Shown here: one piece after another, positions 1 through 6,784 of the stretch
Position numbering within the stretch: position 1 is the first letter of the stretch
Layout of the letters: every line of letters starts with the position of its first letter
Source: an uncultured Bacteroidales bacterium
Lineage (GTDB): Bacteria; Bacteroidota; Bacteroidia; Bacteroidales; Marinilabiliaceae
Assembly: GCA_934699135.1 (NCBI GenBank)
Contig: CAKUVM010000039.1
Span: forward strand, 1 to 14,072
Direction of reading: 5' to 3'
Length of the DNA: 14,072 bases
Made by a program: the position numbers and the translations under genes
The notes under the pieces: generated by a model
What the model saw: the letters and a program-made list of their open reading frames with translations, nothing else
Told to the model about the DNA's origin: nothing
Database searches by the model: none

Positions 1-35
1 CCTGGGGCAAAGCCCGACTTTAAGAGCCATCAGAC

Positions 36-548
36 GTGAAAATCAACGACTCTCGCCAGCTCTTCGCGCCAGGCTCCATCACGCCACCCGAATGCCCGCC
101 CGTCATTGTGGCCGATGGCCTCCGTACGCCGGAGAACGTGGGCGCGCTCATCCGCCTGGCCGCCAACGTGGGCTGCAAGCGGGTGGTGTTGCTCGCCTCT
201 GGCGAGATGAAAGAGAGCAAGATTCGCAAGACGGCCTGCATGGCGTGGGACTACGTGGAGCTCCTGCGGGCCGACGCGGCGTCACTCCTGAGCCTCTTGC
301 CAAGCGGTTGCCGCCTCGTGGCCATCGAGACTGCCGCCTCCGCCACCAGCCTCTACGCCTCGCCCCTGCCGCGAAACGTGGCCCTTGTCGTCGGCAGTGA
401 GGTGCACGGCGTCTCGCCAGAGGTCTTGTCGCTCTGCCACGAGTGCCGATACATCCCCATGACGGGGCCAGACACCAGCATGAACGTGTCTCAAGCCGCG
501 GCCGTGGCTCTCTTTGAGTGGGTGCGGCTCCATGCGCAACCCGTCTGA
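36..548 (+). CDS. TrmH/SpoU-family RNA 2'-O-methyltransferase
   Basis: A 170-residue protein that is essentially a bare SPOUT (trefoil-knot) catalytic domain; the family transfers a methyl group from S-adenosylmethionine to a ribose 2'-OH of rRNA or tRNA in the cytoplasm. All three SpoU motifs are visible: motif 1 at residues 24-46 (VADGLRTPENVGALIR, with Asn34 and the likely catalytic Arg40), motif 2 at 118-127 (VVGSEVHGVS) and motif 3 at 140-162 (IPMTGPDTSMNVSQAAA). Motif 3 has Met149 where Leu is usual. There is no N-terminal RNA-binding extension, so it resembles the short TrmL/TrmH-like type; the target nucleotide cannot be told from sequence. The start is GTG: an in-frame TAA lies at 21-23 and no ATG occurs before motif 1. 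It is followed 39 bp later by the DUF4491 gene, so cotranscription is possible. Confidence 0.92.
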   Translation: MKINDSRQLFAPGSITPPECPPVIVADGLRTPENVGALIRLAANVGCKRVVLLASGEMKESKIRKTACMAWDYVELLRADAASLLSLLPSGCRLVAIETAASATSLYASPLPRNVALVVGSEVHGVSPEVLSLCHECRYIPMTGPDTSMNVSQAAAVALFEWVRLHAQPV

Positions 549-587
549 CCTCCTCCCGACGACTAACTGCCTTATAGCCTCATATTC

Positions 588-881
588 ATGGATCTGAACT
601 TCGGAGGCCTCATCCTCGGGGCCAGCACTTTCCTCATCATTGGCTTGTTCCACCCCATCGTCATCAAGGCCGAATATTATTTTGGAGTGCGCTGTTGGTG
701 GGCTTTCGCCCTCGTGGGTGTCATATTTTGCGTCCTCTCACTCTTTGTGGAGCATTATGTAGCCTCCACCGTCTTGGGTGTCTTATCGTTTTCTTGCTTC
801 TGGTCCATATTGGAGGTCTTCGAGCAGCGCGAGAGGGTGCGCAAGGGTTGGTTCCCCAAAAATCCTAAGAGGAGAGAATGA
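588..881 (+). CDS. DUF4491 family small membrane protein
   Basis: A 97-residue, very hydrophobic protein with three probable membrane helices (about residues 6-24, 36-54 and 58-76) and a basic cytoplasmic tail. I recognise it as DUF4491, a Bacteroidota family of unknown function, from the conserved stretches GLFHPIVIKAEYYFG (19-33), the CWW triplet (36-38) and the C-terminal block FEQRERVRKGWFPKNPKR (78-95). Length is normal for the family. Its stop codon overlaps the start of the next gene in an ATGA arrangement, so the two are almost certainly translationally coupled. No catalytic residues stand out; a structural or accessory role in the inner membrane is only a guess. Confidence 0.88.
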   Translation: MDLNFGGLILGASTFLIIGLFHPIVIKAEYYFGVRCWWAFALVGVIFCVLSLFVEHYVASTVLGVLSFSCFWSILEVFEQRERVRKGWFPKNPKRRE

Positions 882-1303
882 AATTCGGTTTTCGCAAGCC
901 GTCGCTTAAAAGCAGCATAAGCGCCAGGACCACAGGCAAGTTCAAAAGAGCCGTGAAGAGGGCTCTCATCCCAGGCTATGGCAAGAAAGACATGGGGTGG
1001 CTCCACGACCCGAAGAAAGCAATGTATAATGCGGTTTACCGCAGGACTACCTTCGGCCTCTCAGATGTTGTCGGCGCGCTTTTCAAACCCAAGTCGCGTC
1101 ATTCTACAAGACGGACGTCAAGTGGTGGTGGCGGCTCATACGCCGGTGCGTACGGTGGCTCAGGAGGCGGTGGCTACACCGGCGGGGGCGTTTCTGGAAC
1201 TCCCGTGTCTGGAAGCGGCGGCGACTCTTCCTCATATATCGGGTGCGTCTATATGTTCATGGCTCTCATTGTCTTTGTGATTATAGCCTTATTGGTATTT
1301 TAA
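878..1303 (+). CDS. Basic, Gly-rich, C-terminally membrane-anchored protein
   Basis: A 141-residue protein of unknown function. Three parts are visible. Residues 1-80 are strongly cationic and contain SISARTTGKFKRAVKRALIP, then GYGKKDMGWLHDPKKAMYNA and VYRRTTFGLS. Residues 82-118 are a low-complexity Gly/Ser linker. Residues 120-141 form one hydrophobic helix ending right at the stop codon, which suggests a tail-anchored topology with the basic part in the cytoplasm. From memory, the SxSARTTGK...GWxxDPKKAxYN pattern recurs in small proteins of Firmicutes and mobile elements; I cannot verify this here. Translation starts at the ATGA overlap with DUF4491, and an AGGAG at 870-874 lies only 3 nt before the ATG, unusual in a phylum that rarely uses Shine-Dalgarno pairing. 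The basic, Tyr/Trp-containing N-part could contact nucleic acid or anionic lipid, which is inference. Confidence 0.8.
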   Translation: MKFGFRKPSLKSSISARTTGKFKRAVKRALIPGYGKKDMGWLHDPKKAMYNAVYRRTTFGLSDVVGALFKPKSRHSTRRTSSGGGGSYAGAYGGSGGGGYTGGGVSGTPVSGSGGDSSSYIGCVYMFMALIVFVIIALLVF

Positions 1304-1340
1304 AGCCAGGCGAAGCCTCAATAATGCCACATCCCACATA

Positions 1341-1493
1341 TAGAGACGGGTCGTGACCCGTCTCGCACCACGGTCTTCACCCCTCCCGCAGGAAGTCGTC
1401 CCACGCAAAAATCATTCCCTCCCCCAAATGTAGGGACGAGTTGAGGCCCGTCCCCCACCGCGGTTTTTAACTTCCATAGGAAATCGTTTCGCG
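1341..1493. repeat. Two diverged tandem copies of a ~65-bp palindromic repeat
   Basis: Unit 1 (1341-1405) and unit 2 (1431-1493) align with a period of 90 bp. I count 29 identities over the first 40 positions and 11 over the last 15, with a 2-base gap between; most differences are transitions. Each unit begins TAGRGACG and carries a dyad: in unit 1 it is perfect, GAGACGGGTC-GT-GACCCGTCTC (1343-1364), and in unit 2 it is decayed (1433-1454). Each dyad is followed by YCACCRCGGT and later by GGAARTCGT. The pattern looks like an interspersed palindromic (REP/MITE-like) family that duplicated locally and drifted. Membership of a genome-wide family is inference. Confidence 0.7.
1343..1364. repeat. 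Perfect 10-bp inverted repeat in repeat unit 1
   Basis: GAGACGGGTC and GACCCGTCTC are exact reverse complements separated by GT. As RNA this would be a 9-bp stem with a CGUG loop. It is the best preserved part of the tandem repeat and lies 39 bp after the stop of the Gly-rich protein gene, so it could also help end that transcript, although no T run follows. Confidence 0.75.
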
Positions 1494-1868
1494 TTCCATC
1501 GTCCCAATCTTCCCGTTTTCCCCGCTCCGTCGCCTCTTTTTGCCCACATTTCTTCTCCGTTTGAAAGCCCTCGTCGATAATTAACAAACGTGCACTGTTC
1601 TGTTCGATCTGCATTGTAAAATAATTTCAGGCTTATCAGGTTGTGCCATAATACATTGCTCTTTATTTATGTTGCTCCGCCTTAAAAACGTTACCTAAAA
1701 CCAAGGTCTGAAAAAATCTCGATGTTGGGCTAAAAAACAATAAAAAAGTCAAAACTTTCAAAGACCCTTTGCGTATACGTGGGTAGTTGATGAGGAGAGG
1801 GGGGCAGCCGTCAGGCGTCCGGCCTCAAGTCTTAGACATTACTCCAAATCTATTAATACACTAAGTCT

Positions 1869-2057
1869 ATGAAAGCAAGTAACACTTCTGCGGAAACAAT
1901 GTTCCCGTTCAGCGCGCCCACCGGCTCCATGGCCGCGGCTCAAAACGCTAGCGCGCAGGCTAGCAACACACAGAACTCGTTCAACGACTTCGAGTGCGTG
2001 CCGGAGTCCAATGCGGCCGACGACAAAGCCGCGCAAGGCGACCTCCACTACTTCTAG
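1869..2057 (+). CDS. Orphan 62-aa Ala/Ser/Asn-rich protein
   Basis: A short open frame, not recognised, that I think is probably real. About three quarters of its codons end in G or C, like the neighbouring genes, Phe is always TTC and Asn nearly always AAC, and the AT-rich part sits at the start as is usual for initiation regions. It follows an AT-rich leader and is closed 49 bp later by a strong hairpin, so it has its own transcription-unit frame. The protein is polar and low in complexity: rich in Ala, Ser and Asn, with no Arg or Ile, one Leu, one Cys (in FECVPE) and an acidic C-terminal third. There is no signal peptide, membrane helix or recognisable fold. No Shine-Dalgarno or TAnnTTTG element is evident upstream. 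It could be a small regulator, a chaperone-like disordered protein, or a chance frame inside a structured RNA. Confidence 0.5.
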   Translation: MKASNTSAETMFPFSAPTGSMAAAQNASAQASNTQNSFNDFECVPESNAADDKAAQGDLHYF

Positions 2058-2105
2058 TGGCGCACCATACCAAAAGCAAGCGGACGAATCTCAAAAACAG
2101 TATCA

Positions 2106-2142
2106 CAGCCCGGCGGTCGGCTCTTAGTCGGCCGCCGGGCTG
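2106..2142. terminator. Strong hairpin after the 62-aa gene
   Basis: A 16-bp stem, 11 of them uninterrupted G:C-rich pairs (CAGCCCGGCGG with CCGCCGGGCTG) followed by five inner pairs with two G·U wobbles, closed by a 5-nt loop at 2122-2126. Only CCCTTTGTC follows on the + strand, so it is not a textbook U-tract terminator. It lies between the 62-aa gene and the promoter element at 2162, where a terminator is expected. Confidence 0.65.
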
Positions 2143-2161
2143 CCCTTTGTCAAAAAGGCAT

Positions 2162-2169
2162 TATATTTG
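2162..2169 (+). promoter_or_regulatory. Bacteroidota -7 promoter element for the acyltransferase gene
   Basis: TATATTTG matches the Bacteroidota consensus TAnnTTTG exactly and would start transcription near 2176, about 35 nt before the ATG at 2211. A TTTG at 2146-2149 is closer than the usual -33 spacing, so the upstream element is weak or absent. The predicted 5' leader has a small 6-bp hairpin at 2182-2197. Confidence 0.6.
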
Positions 2170-2210
2170 CATATGGAGCGAGGTGCGCCTCCGCGCCAAA
2201 AACAAACACC

Positions 2211-3353
2211 ATGGCAGATAATTACAACTTTGACGATATTCGCCCTTTTCGCGATGATGAGGTCCCCGCGGTCATTCAGAGCCTTTGCGCCGTGCCCTAT
2301 TTCGTGGGCATCATCGGCAAGCTCTTCCCGCAGCTGCCGACCGACGCGGTTGTGGCCAGGCTCAAGACGGTGCGCTCCGTGAGCGAGTTTCAGCACGCTT
2401 TCGTCATCCCATACCTCAACGGCCTTGAGGCCAGGACCACTGGCGGCATCACGGCCAGCGGCCTCGAGGGGCTCGACCCCAAGGGCGGCTACCTCTTTAT
2501 GTCTAACCATCGCGACATAATTCTCGACTCGGCGTTTATGAACGTCAAGCTCGATGCCGCGGGGTTCGACACCACAGAGATTGCCATCGGCAGCAATCTG
2601 CTCATCTATGACTGGATTGTCGATCTTGTAAAGCTCAACAAGTCGTTCGTCGTCAAGAGGGGGATGCCGGTCCGTCAGCAGATGGACGCCTCGTCGACAC
2701 TCTCAGCCTACGTCCGCGACCGCATAGCCAACGGGAATCGAAACATCTGGATCGCCCAGCGCGAGGGGCGCTCCAAAGATGGCGATGACAAGACGCAAGG
2801 CAGCGTCTTGAAAATGCTCAACCTCAGCGGCAAGGCTGATCTGCCAGCCAACTTCGCGCAGCTGAACATCGTGCCGGTCTCCATCACATACGAGTACGAC
2901 CCGTGCGACGCTCTCAAAGCGTTCCAGTTTCAGCAGAAACGAGACGATCCGGCCTACAAGAAATCGCCCAAGGAGGATCTCACCCACATGGCCACGGGCC
3001 TCAACGGGCGAAAGGGCAGGGTGCACTTCGCTTTCGGTACGCCCATCAACGAGGGACTTAAAACCTTGGATGGGATGAACAAAAACGAGCAGATCGCGGC
3101 CATTGCCTCAATGATAGACGCGCAGATATATGCCAACTATCGCCTCTTCCCTGTGAGCTACGTGGCGCTGGACGCCCTCGAGGGCTCCTCGAAACGCGCC
3201 GACCACTACACAGCCGAGGACAAGGAGGCTTTCAACGCCTACCTCGACCAGAAAATAGCGGCCATAGAGGGCGGAGACGCGGCTTTCTTGCGGCGCCAGA
3301 TGCTCACGGCCTACGCCAACCCCCTCATCAACCACGAGAAGGTGGCAAAATAA
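2211..3353 (+). CDS. PlsC-superfamily glycerophosphate acyltransferase
   Basis: A 380-residue acyltransferase of the LPLAT/PlsC superfamily, which moves a fatty acyl chain to glycerol-3-phosphate or its 1-acyl derivative in membrane phospholipid synthesis. Block I is SNHRDIILDS (residues 98-107) with the likely catalytic His100; block III is QREGRSKDG (183-191), equivalent to the EGTRS substrate-binding motif; block IV is VPVSITYE (221-228). Between them lies the substrate-pocket region GSNLLIYDW (127-135) and VVKRGMPVR (147-155). It is longer than classical PlsC (about 245 residues), with a helical N-terminal extension of about 90 residues, a type known in Bacteroidota as large 1-acylglycerol-3-phosphate acyltransferase-like proteins. 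In block I the Asp is at H-X5-D instead of H-X4-D. No membrane helix is obvious, so peripheral membrane attachment is likely. Substrate is inferred only from the family. Confidence 0.87.
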   Translation: MADNYNFDDIRPFRDDEVPAVIQSLCAVPYFVGIIGKLFPQLPTDAVVARLKTVRSVSEFQHAFVIPYLNGLEARTTGGITASGLEGLDPKGGYLFMSNHRDIILDSAFMNVKLDAAGFDTTEIAIGSNLLIYDWIVDLVKLNKSFVVKRGMPVRQQMDASSTLSAYVRDRIANGNRNIWIAQREGRSKDGDDKTQGSVLKMLNLSGKADLPANFAQLNIVPVSITYEYDPCDALKAFQFQQKRDDPAYKKSPKEDLTHMATGLNGRKGRVHFAFGTPINEGLKTLDGMNKNEQIAAIASMIDAQIYANYRLFPVSYVALDALEGSSKRADHYTAEDKEAFNAYLDQKIAAIEGGDAAFLRRQMLTAYANPLINHEKVAK

Positions 3354-3389
3354 GCAGACGCTCCGGTCGCAAAACCTCTCTTTTTCTGT

Positions 3390-3397
3390 TATTTTTG
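3390..3397 (+). promoter_or_regulatory. Bacteroidota -7 promoter element for purB
   Basis: TATTTTTG is an exact TAnnTTTG match 61 bp before the purB ATG, with the predicted start of transcription around 3401-3404. I see no TTTG at the -33 position. The element is directly followed by the perfect dyad at 3399-3422, so the start site falls inside the dyad. Confidence 0.6.
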
Positions 3398-3398
3398 C

Positions 3399-3422
3399 GC
3401 CGTCAAGACTTTTCTTGACGGC
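3399..3422. promoter_or_regulatory. Perfect 10-bp dyad over the predicted purB start site
   Basis: GCCGTCAAGA and TCTTGACGGC are exact reverse complements separated by CTTT. It is either the terminator of the upstream acyltransferase transcript (though only AAAACG follows, no T tract) or an operator next to the promoter element at 3390-3397. Both roles are inferred; the symmetry itself is seen directly. Confidence 0.6.
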
Positions 3423-3457
3423 AAAACGTAAGACAATACACAATTTCACAGAGCATC

Positions 3458-4810
3458 ATGGAGTTTGAACCACTGACGGCCATTTCCCCCATCGACGGTC
3501 GATACCGCGGCAAGGCTGAGCCGCTCGCCAACTACTTTTCGGAATTCGCGCTCATCCGTTACCGCGTCAGGGTGGAGGTCGAGTATTTCATCGCCCTCAG
3601 CGAGATTCCGCTTCCGCAGATTGGCAGCCTCACGGATGGCCAGAAGGAGCAGCTCCGCGACATATATCGCCACCTCACCCTGGCCGACGCGCGCCACGTC
3701 AAGGAGATTGAGAGCGTGACAAACCACGATGTCAAGGCGGTCGAGTATTTCCTCAAGGAGCGTTTTGACGTCGCCGGCCTCTCCTCCGTCAAGGAGTTCA
3801 TCCACTTCGGCCTCACTTCGCAAGACATCAACAACACCTCTGTGCCACTGAGCGTCAAGGAGGCCCTGGCGGACATCTTCATCCCGCAGGTGCAGTTCCT
3901 CATTGACCGACTCCAGGAACTCGCCAACGAGTGGGCGGACGTCTCCATGCTGGCGCGCACCCACGGGCAGCCCGCCAGCCCCACGCGCTTGGGCAAGGAG
4001 ATGAAGGTTTTCGTATCGCGCCTCTCGCGCCAGCTAGATGAGCTGAAGGCTCTCCAGCTGCCGGCCAAGTTCGGCGGCGCCACCGGGAACTTCAACGCCC
4101 ACAATGTGGCCTATCCGGCCATCGACTGGGTGGAGTTCGGTAACAAGTTCGTGGCCGACAAGCTTGGGCTGCGCCGAGAGCCATACACCACCCAGATCTC
4201 CAACTATGACGACCTCTCCGCGGTCCTTGACAACATCCGCCGCATAGACGTTGTCATGATAGACATCTGCCGCGACTTCTGGATGTACATCATGATGGAG
4301 TATTTCAAGCAGAAGATCAAGGCCGGCGAGGTCGGTTCCAGCGCCATGCCGCACAAGGTCAACCCAATTGACTATGAGAACGCAGAGGGAAACCTGGGCA
4401 TTGCCAACGCCATCCTCGACCACCTCTCAAACAAGTTGCCCGTCAGCCGCTTGCAGCGAGACCTCACGGACTCCACTGTCTTGCGCAACCTCGGCGTGCC
4501 CTTGGCTCACGCCGTCATTGCCATTCAGAGCATCATGAAGGGCCTCGGCAAGGTTATCCTCAACCCCGACGCCATAGCCGCCGACCTGGAGAACAACTGG
4601 GCCGTGGTGGCCGAGGGCATCCAGACCATATTGCGACGCGAGGGCTATCCCAACCCCTACGAGACGCTCAAGGCTCTCACGCGAACCAATAAGCACATTG
4701 ACCACAAGGCCATGGCCGACTTCATTGAGTCGCTCAACGTCTCAGACAGCGTCAAGGCCGAGCTGCGAGCCATAACGCCGCAGTCCTACACGGGCATCTT
4801 CCGTCAGTAA
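3458..4810 (+). CDS. purB: Adenylosuccinate lyase
   Basis: A fumarate-releasing lyase of the aspartase/fumarase superfamily acting twice in purine synthesis: SAICAR to AICAR, and adenylosuccinate to AMP. The family signature is clear at residues 293-303 (GSSAMPHKVNP), with Ser294/Ser295 on the flexible catalytic loop; the second active-site histidine is His169 in ARTHGQPASPT. The N-terminus (LTAISPIDGRYRGK) and the TSQDINNT motif near residue 125 match the E. coli-type enzyme, and the length of 450 residues is very close to E. coli PurB (456). The enzyme works as a cytoplasmic homotetramer. It stands alone rather than in a pur operon, with its own promoter element at 3390 and a dyad that could serve control. 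No feature is missing or odd. Confidence 0.98.
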   Translation: MEFEPLTAISPIDGRYRGKAEPLANYFSEFALIRYRVRVEVEYFIALSEIPLPQIGSLTDGQKEQLRDIYRHLTLADARHVKEIESVTNHDVKAVEYFLKERFDVAGLSSVKEFIHFGLTSQDINNTSVPLSVKEALADIFIPQVQFLIDRLQELANEWADVSMLARTHGQPASPTRLGKEMKVFVSRLSRQLDELKALQLPAKFGGATGNFNAHNVAYPAIDWVEFGNKFVADKLGLRREPYTTQISNYDDLSAVLDNIRRIDVVMIDICRDFWMYIMMEYFKQKIKAGEVGSSAMPHKVNPIDYENAEGNLGIANAILDHLSNKLPVSRLQRDLTDSTVLRNLGVPLAHAVIAIQSIMKGLGKVILNPDAIAADLENNWAVVAEGIQTILRREGYPNPYETLKALTRTNKHIDHKAMADFIESLNVSDSVKAELRAITPQSYTGIFRQ

Positions 4811-4846
4811 CCTGTGGCAAACGCCATATCCAAAGGCCTCCGCCCG

Positions 4847-4872
4847 TCGTGCCGCCTCTCTCGGTGGCATGA
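4847..4872 (+). terminator. Possible terminator after purB
   Basis: A 10-bp stem with two G·U pairs (4847-4856 with 4863-4872) and a 6-nt TCTCTC loop, 36 bp after the purB stop. A T5 run lies at 4886-4890, which is 13 bp downstream and thus further than in the standard intrinsic terminator. It separates purB from the ABC transporter gene. Confidence 0.42.
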
Positions 4873-4936
4873 GCGCGGGGGCTTGTTTTTCGTAAAAATG
4901 TAATCCCTTCCCACATCCCACTTCTCTGTCAGACCA

Positions 4937-6760
4937 ATGAGATATTTCTTCCAAGTTGTCCGCCGATACGTCCCGCCATACTGGTTTCAGGTGGTGCTGA
5001 GCTTCGTCTTCAACATCCTCTCCGCGCTATTTTCCGTCCTCAGCATGGCGCTCCTCATCCCCGTGCTCGAAATCATCTTCCAGCAAGAGAGCGAGGTCAT
5101 GACGCTGCTGCCGTGGGCCATGGACACCAAGGTCATCGTGAGCAACTTCTACTACTACGTAACCCTCGTCAAGCTCAACTATGGCGCGGGCTATTCGCTC
5201 CTCTTCTCCGGCCTCTTCATGGTCTTTGGCACGGTGCTCAAATGCTCCACGGCCTATCTCTCTGCCTACACCAGCATTGGCTTGCGCAACAACGTGATCC
5301 GAGACATACGTAAGGAAATATATGCCAAGATTATAAGCCTCCCCGTGGGCTTCTTCCAGAAGGAGCGTAAGGGGGACATAATGCAGAGGGCCACGGGCGA
5401 CGTGGCCGAGGTCGAGGGCTCCATCATGGCTTCGATTGACATGTTCCTCAAGAACCCTGTCCTCATCATCGTCTACTTCGCCGCCATGATTGTCATGAGC
5501 CCGCAGCTCACCATCTTCGCGCTCGTCATGCTGCCGCTGGCCGGCACCGTCATTGGCCGCATTGGCAAAAACCTCAAGAGGCAGAGCCGCGAGGGGCAAG
5601 ACAAGTTGGGCGAGATCTTGGGAATGTTGGAAGAGACGTTGGGCGGCCTACGCATCATAAAGGCATTCAACGCCGAGCAACGCATGAACGACCGCTACGC
5701 CGAGGAGGCGCAGCAATATTGCGACATTGCCAAGCGAATCATGCGGCGGCGCGATTTGGCGCATCCCATAAGCGAGATGCTCGGCACCCTGCTTGTCATC
5801 ATCGTGGTGTGGTTTGGAGGCTCTCTCATCTTGAGCGGAGACAGCTCCCTCTCCGTGGCAAAGTTCCTGGCCTATCTGGGCATTTTCTATCAGATCATCA
5901 ACCCAGCCAAGGCCTTCTCCTCGGCCTTCTTCAGCATCCAGAAAGGTATGGCGGCCATGGAGAGGATTGACAAGATTCTTTTGGCCGATGACAAGATATT
6001 TGAGAAACCCGATGGGTTGCCGCTGACTTCCTTCACAGGCCAGATCGAGTATCGCGACGTCTCGTTTGCCTATGAGGCCGACATTCAGGTGCTCCGCGAT
6101 GTCAGCGTCACCATCCCGCGCGGCAAGATGGTGGCTCTGGTGGGGCAGAGCGGCGGGGGCAAGTCCACTTTCGTCGACCTCCTCCCGCGCTTCTGGGATG
6201 TCACGTCCGGCTCCATACTAATAGACGGCAAAGACATCCGCGACTATCGTCTTTACGACCTGCGCCGCCGCATGGGCATAGTGAGCCAAGACCCCATTCT
6301 CTTCAACGACACCATATTCAACAACATTGCCTTCGGCGTGGAGAACGCCACGATGGATGATGTGGTGCGAGCCGCCAAAGTGGCCAACGCCCACGACTTC
6401 ATCATGCAGCAAGAGCGTGGCTATGACACCATTGTGGGCGACCGCGGCTCTAACCTCTCCGGTGGTCAGAGGCAACGCATAAGCATTGCCCGCGCCGTGC
6501 TGCGAAACCCCGACATTCTCATTCTTGATGAGGCCACATCGGCCTTGGACACCGAGAGCGAAAAACTGGTACAAGGCGCGCTGGACAATCTGCTCCGCGA
6601 CCGCACATCCATTGTCGTGGCCCACAGGCTCAGCACCATACGCCACGCCGACATGATATGCGTCTTCAGCGAGGGGCGCATTGTGGAGCGCGGCACGCAT
6701 GATGAACTCATGGCTAAGGACGGTTATTATAAGAAGCTCAACGACTTGCAAAACAGTTAG
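4937..6760 (+). CDS. MsbA-type ABC exporter half-transporter (permease + ATPase)
   Basis: A 607-residue ABC-B family half-transporter that works as a homodimer in the inner membrane, exporting lipids, lipopolysaccharide precursors or drugs with ATP. Residues 1 to about 340 are the membrane domain with six predicted helices; the nucleotide-binding domain follows. Walker A is GQSGGGKST (403-411), the Q-loop lies in GIVSQDPILF, the ABC signature is LSGGQ (507-511), Walker B is ILILDEATSALD with Asp531 and catalytic Glu532, and the H-loop His is 563 in VAHRLST. All ATPase residues are intact. The 607 residues are slightly longer than E. coli MsbA (582), with a longer loop between the first two helices (about residues 45-85). 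Lipid A flippase is one plausible role in a Gram-negative, but many bacteria carry several such proteins. The lipoprotein gene 24 bp downstream is probably cotranscribed. Confidence 0.94.
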   Translation: MRYFFQVVRRYVPPYWFQVVLSFVFNILSALFSVLSMALLIPVLEIIFQQESEVMTLLPWAMDTKVIVSNFYYYVTLVKLNYGAGYSLLFSGLFMVFGTVLKCSTAYLSAYTSIGLRNNVIRDIRKEIYAKIISLPVGFFQKERKGDIMQRATGDVAEVEGSIMASIDMFLKNPVLIIVYFAAMIVMSPQLTIFALVMLPLAGTVIGRIGKNLKRQSREGQDKLGEILGMLEETLGGLRIIKAFNAEQRMNDRYAEEAQQYCDIAKRIMRRRDLAHPISEMLGTLLVIIVVWFGGSLILSGDSSLSVAKFLAYLGIFYQIINPAKAFSSAFFSIQKGMAAMERIDKILLADDKIFEKPDGLPLTSFTGQIEYRDVSFAYEADIQVLRDVSVTIPRGKMVALVGQSGGGKSTFVDLLPRFWDVTSGSILIDGKDIRDYRLYDLRRRMGIVSQDPILFNDTIFNNIAFGVENATMDDVVRAAKVANAHDFIMQQERGYDTIVGDRGSNLSGGQRQRISIARAVLRNPDILILDEATSALDTESEKLVQGALDNLLRDRTSIVVAHRLSTIRHADMICVFSEGRIVERGTHDELMAKDGYYKKLNDLQNS

Positions 6761-6784
6761 GTTGGCGCACACACATTCTGCACA

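Larger units (their letters stand above)
1304..1868. other. 565-bp gene-poor region: repeat, then AT-rich tract
   Basis: No convincing gene on either strand. The left part (1341-1493) holds a diverged tandem palindromic repeat, listed separately. From about 1560 to 1790 the base composition swings to AT-rich with many A and T runs, in contrast with the GC-rich genes around it, as expected of a promoter or leader region. A minus-strand frame at 1614-1318 is open but runs through both repeats and encodes nothing I recognise. A TAnnTTTG match reads leftwards at 1852-1845 (TAGATTTG), but one such hit in roughly a kilobase of two-stranded AT-rich sequence is not surprising by chance. No clean + strand TAnnTTTG was found ahead of the 62-aa gene. 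Confidence 0.6.

Noticed and set aside
5..15. GGGC-AAA-GCCC dyad at the window start as a terminator
   Set aside because: A 4-bp stem in GC-rich sequence is too short to support a call, and the upstream gene is not visible.
1318..1614. Minus-strand open frame of 98 codons in the gap
   Set aside because: It reads through both tandem repeat units, has no recognisable domain and poor codon bias; the openness follows from the repeat composition.
1845..1852. Leftward promoter (TAGATTTG on the minus strand)
   Set aside because: It has no partner -33 element and no gene downstream on that strand; a single 6-base match in this much AT-rich sequence is expected by chance at a fair rate.
1839..2048. 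Minus-strand frame opposite the 62-aa gene
   Set aside because: It is the antisense of a frame with better third-position bias, and no sign of a start signal supports it.
1869..2057. RiPP precursor peptide
   Set aside because: No radical SAM, lanthipeptide, protease or peptide exporter gene is adjacent, and the sequence lacks a leader/core layout or repeated Cys, Ser or Thr core motif.
1700..2145. tmRNA or another known structured RNA gene
   Set aside because: No tRNA-like ends, CCA terminus or tag-peptide frame could be found; the only strong structure is the single hairpin at 2106-2142.
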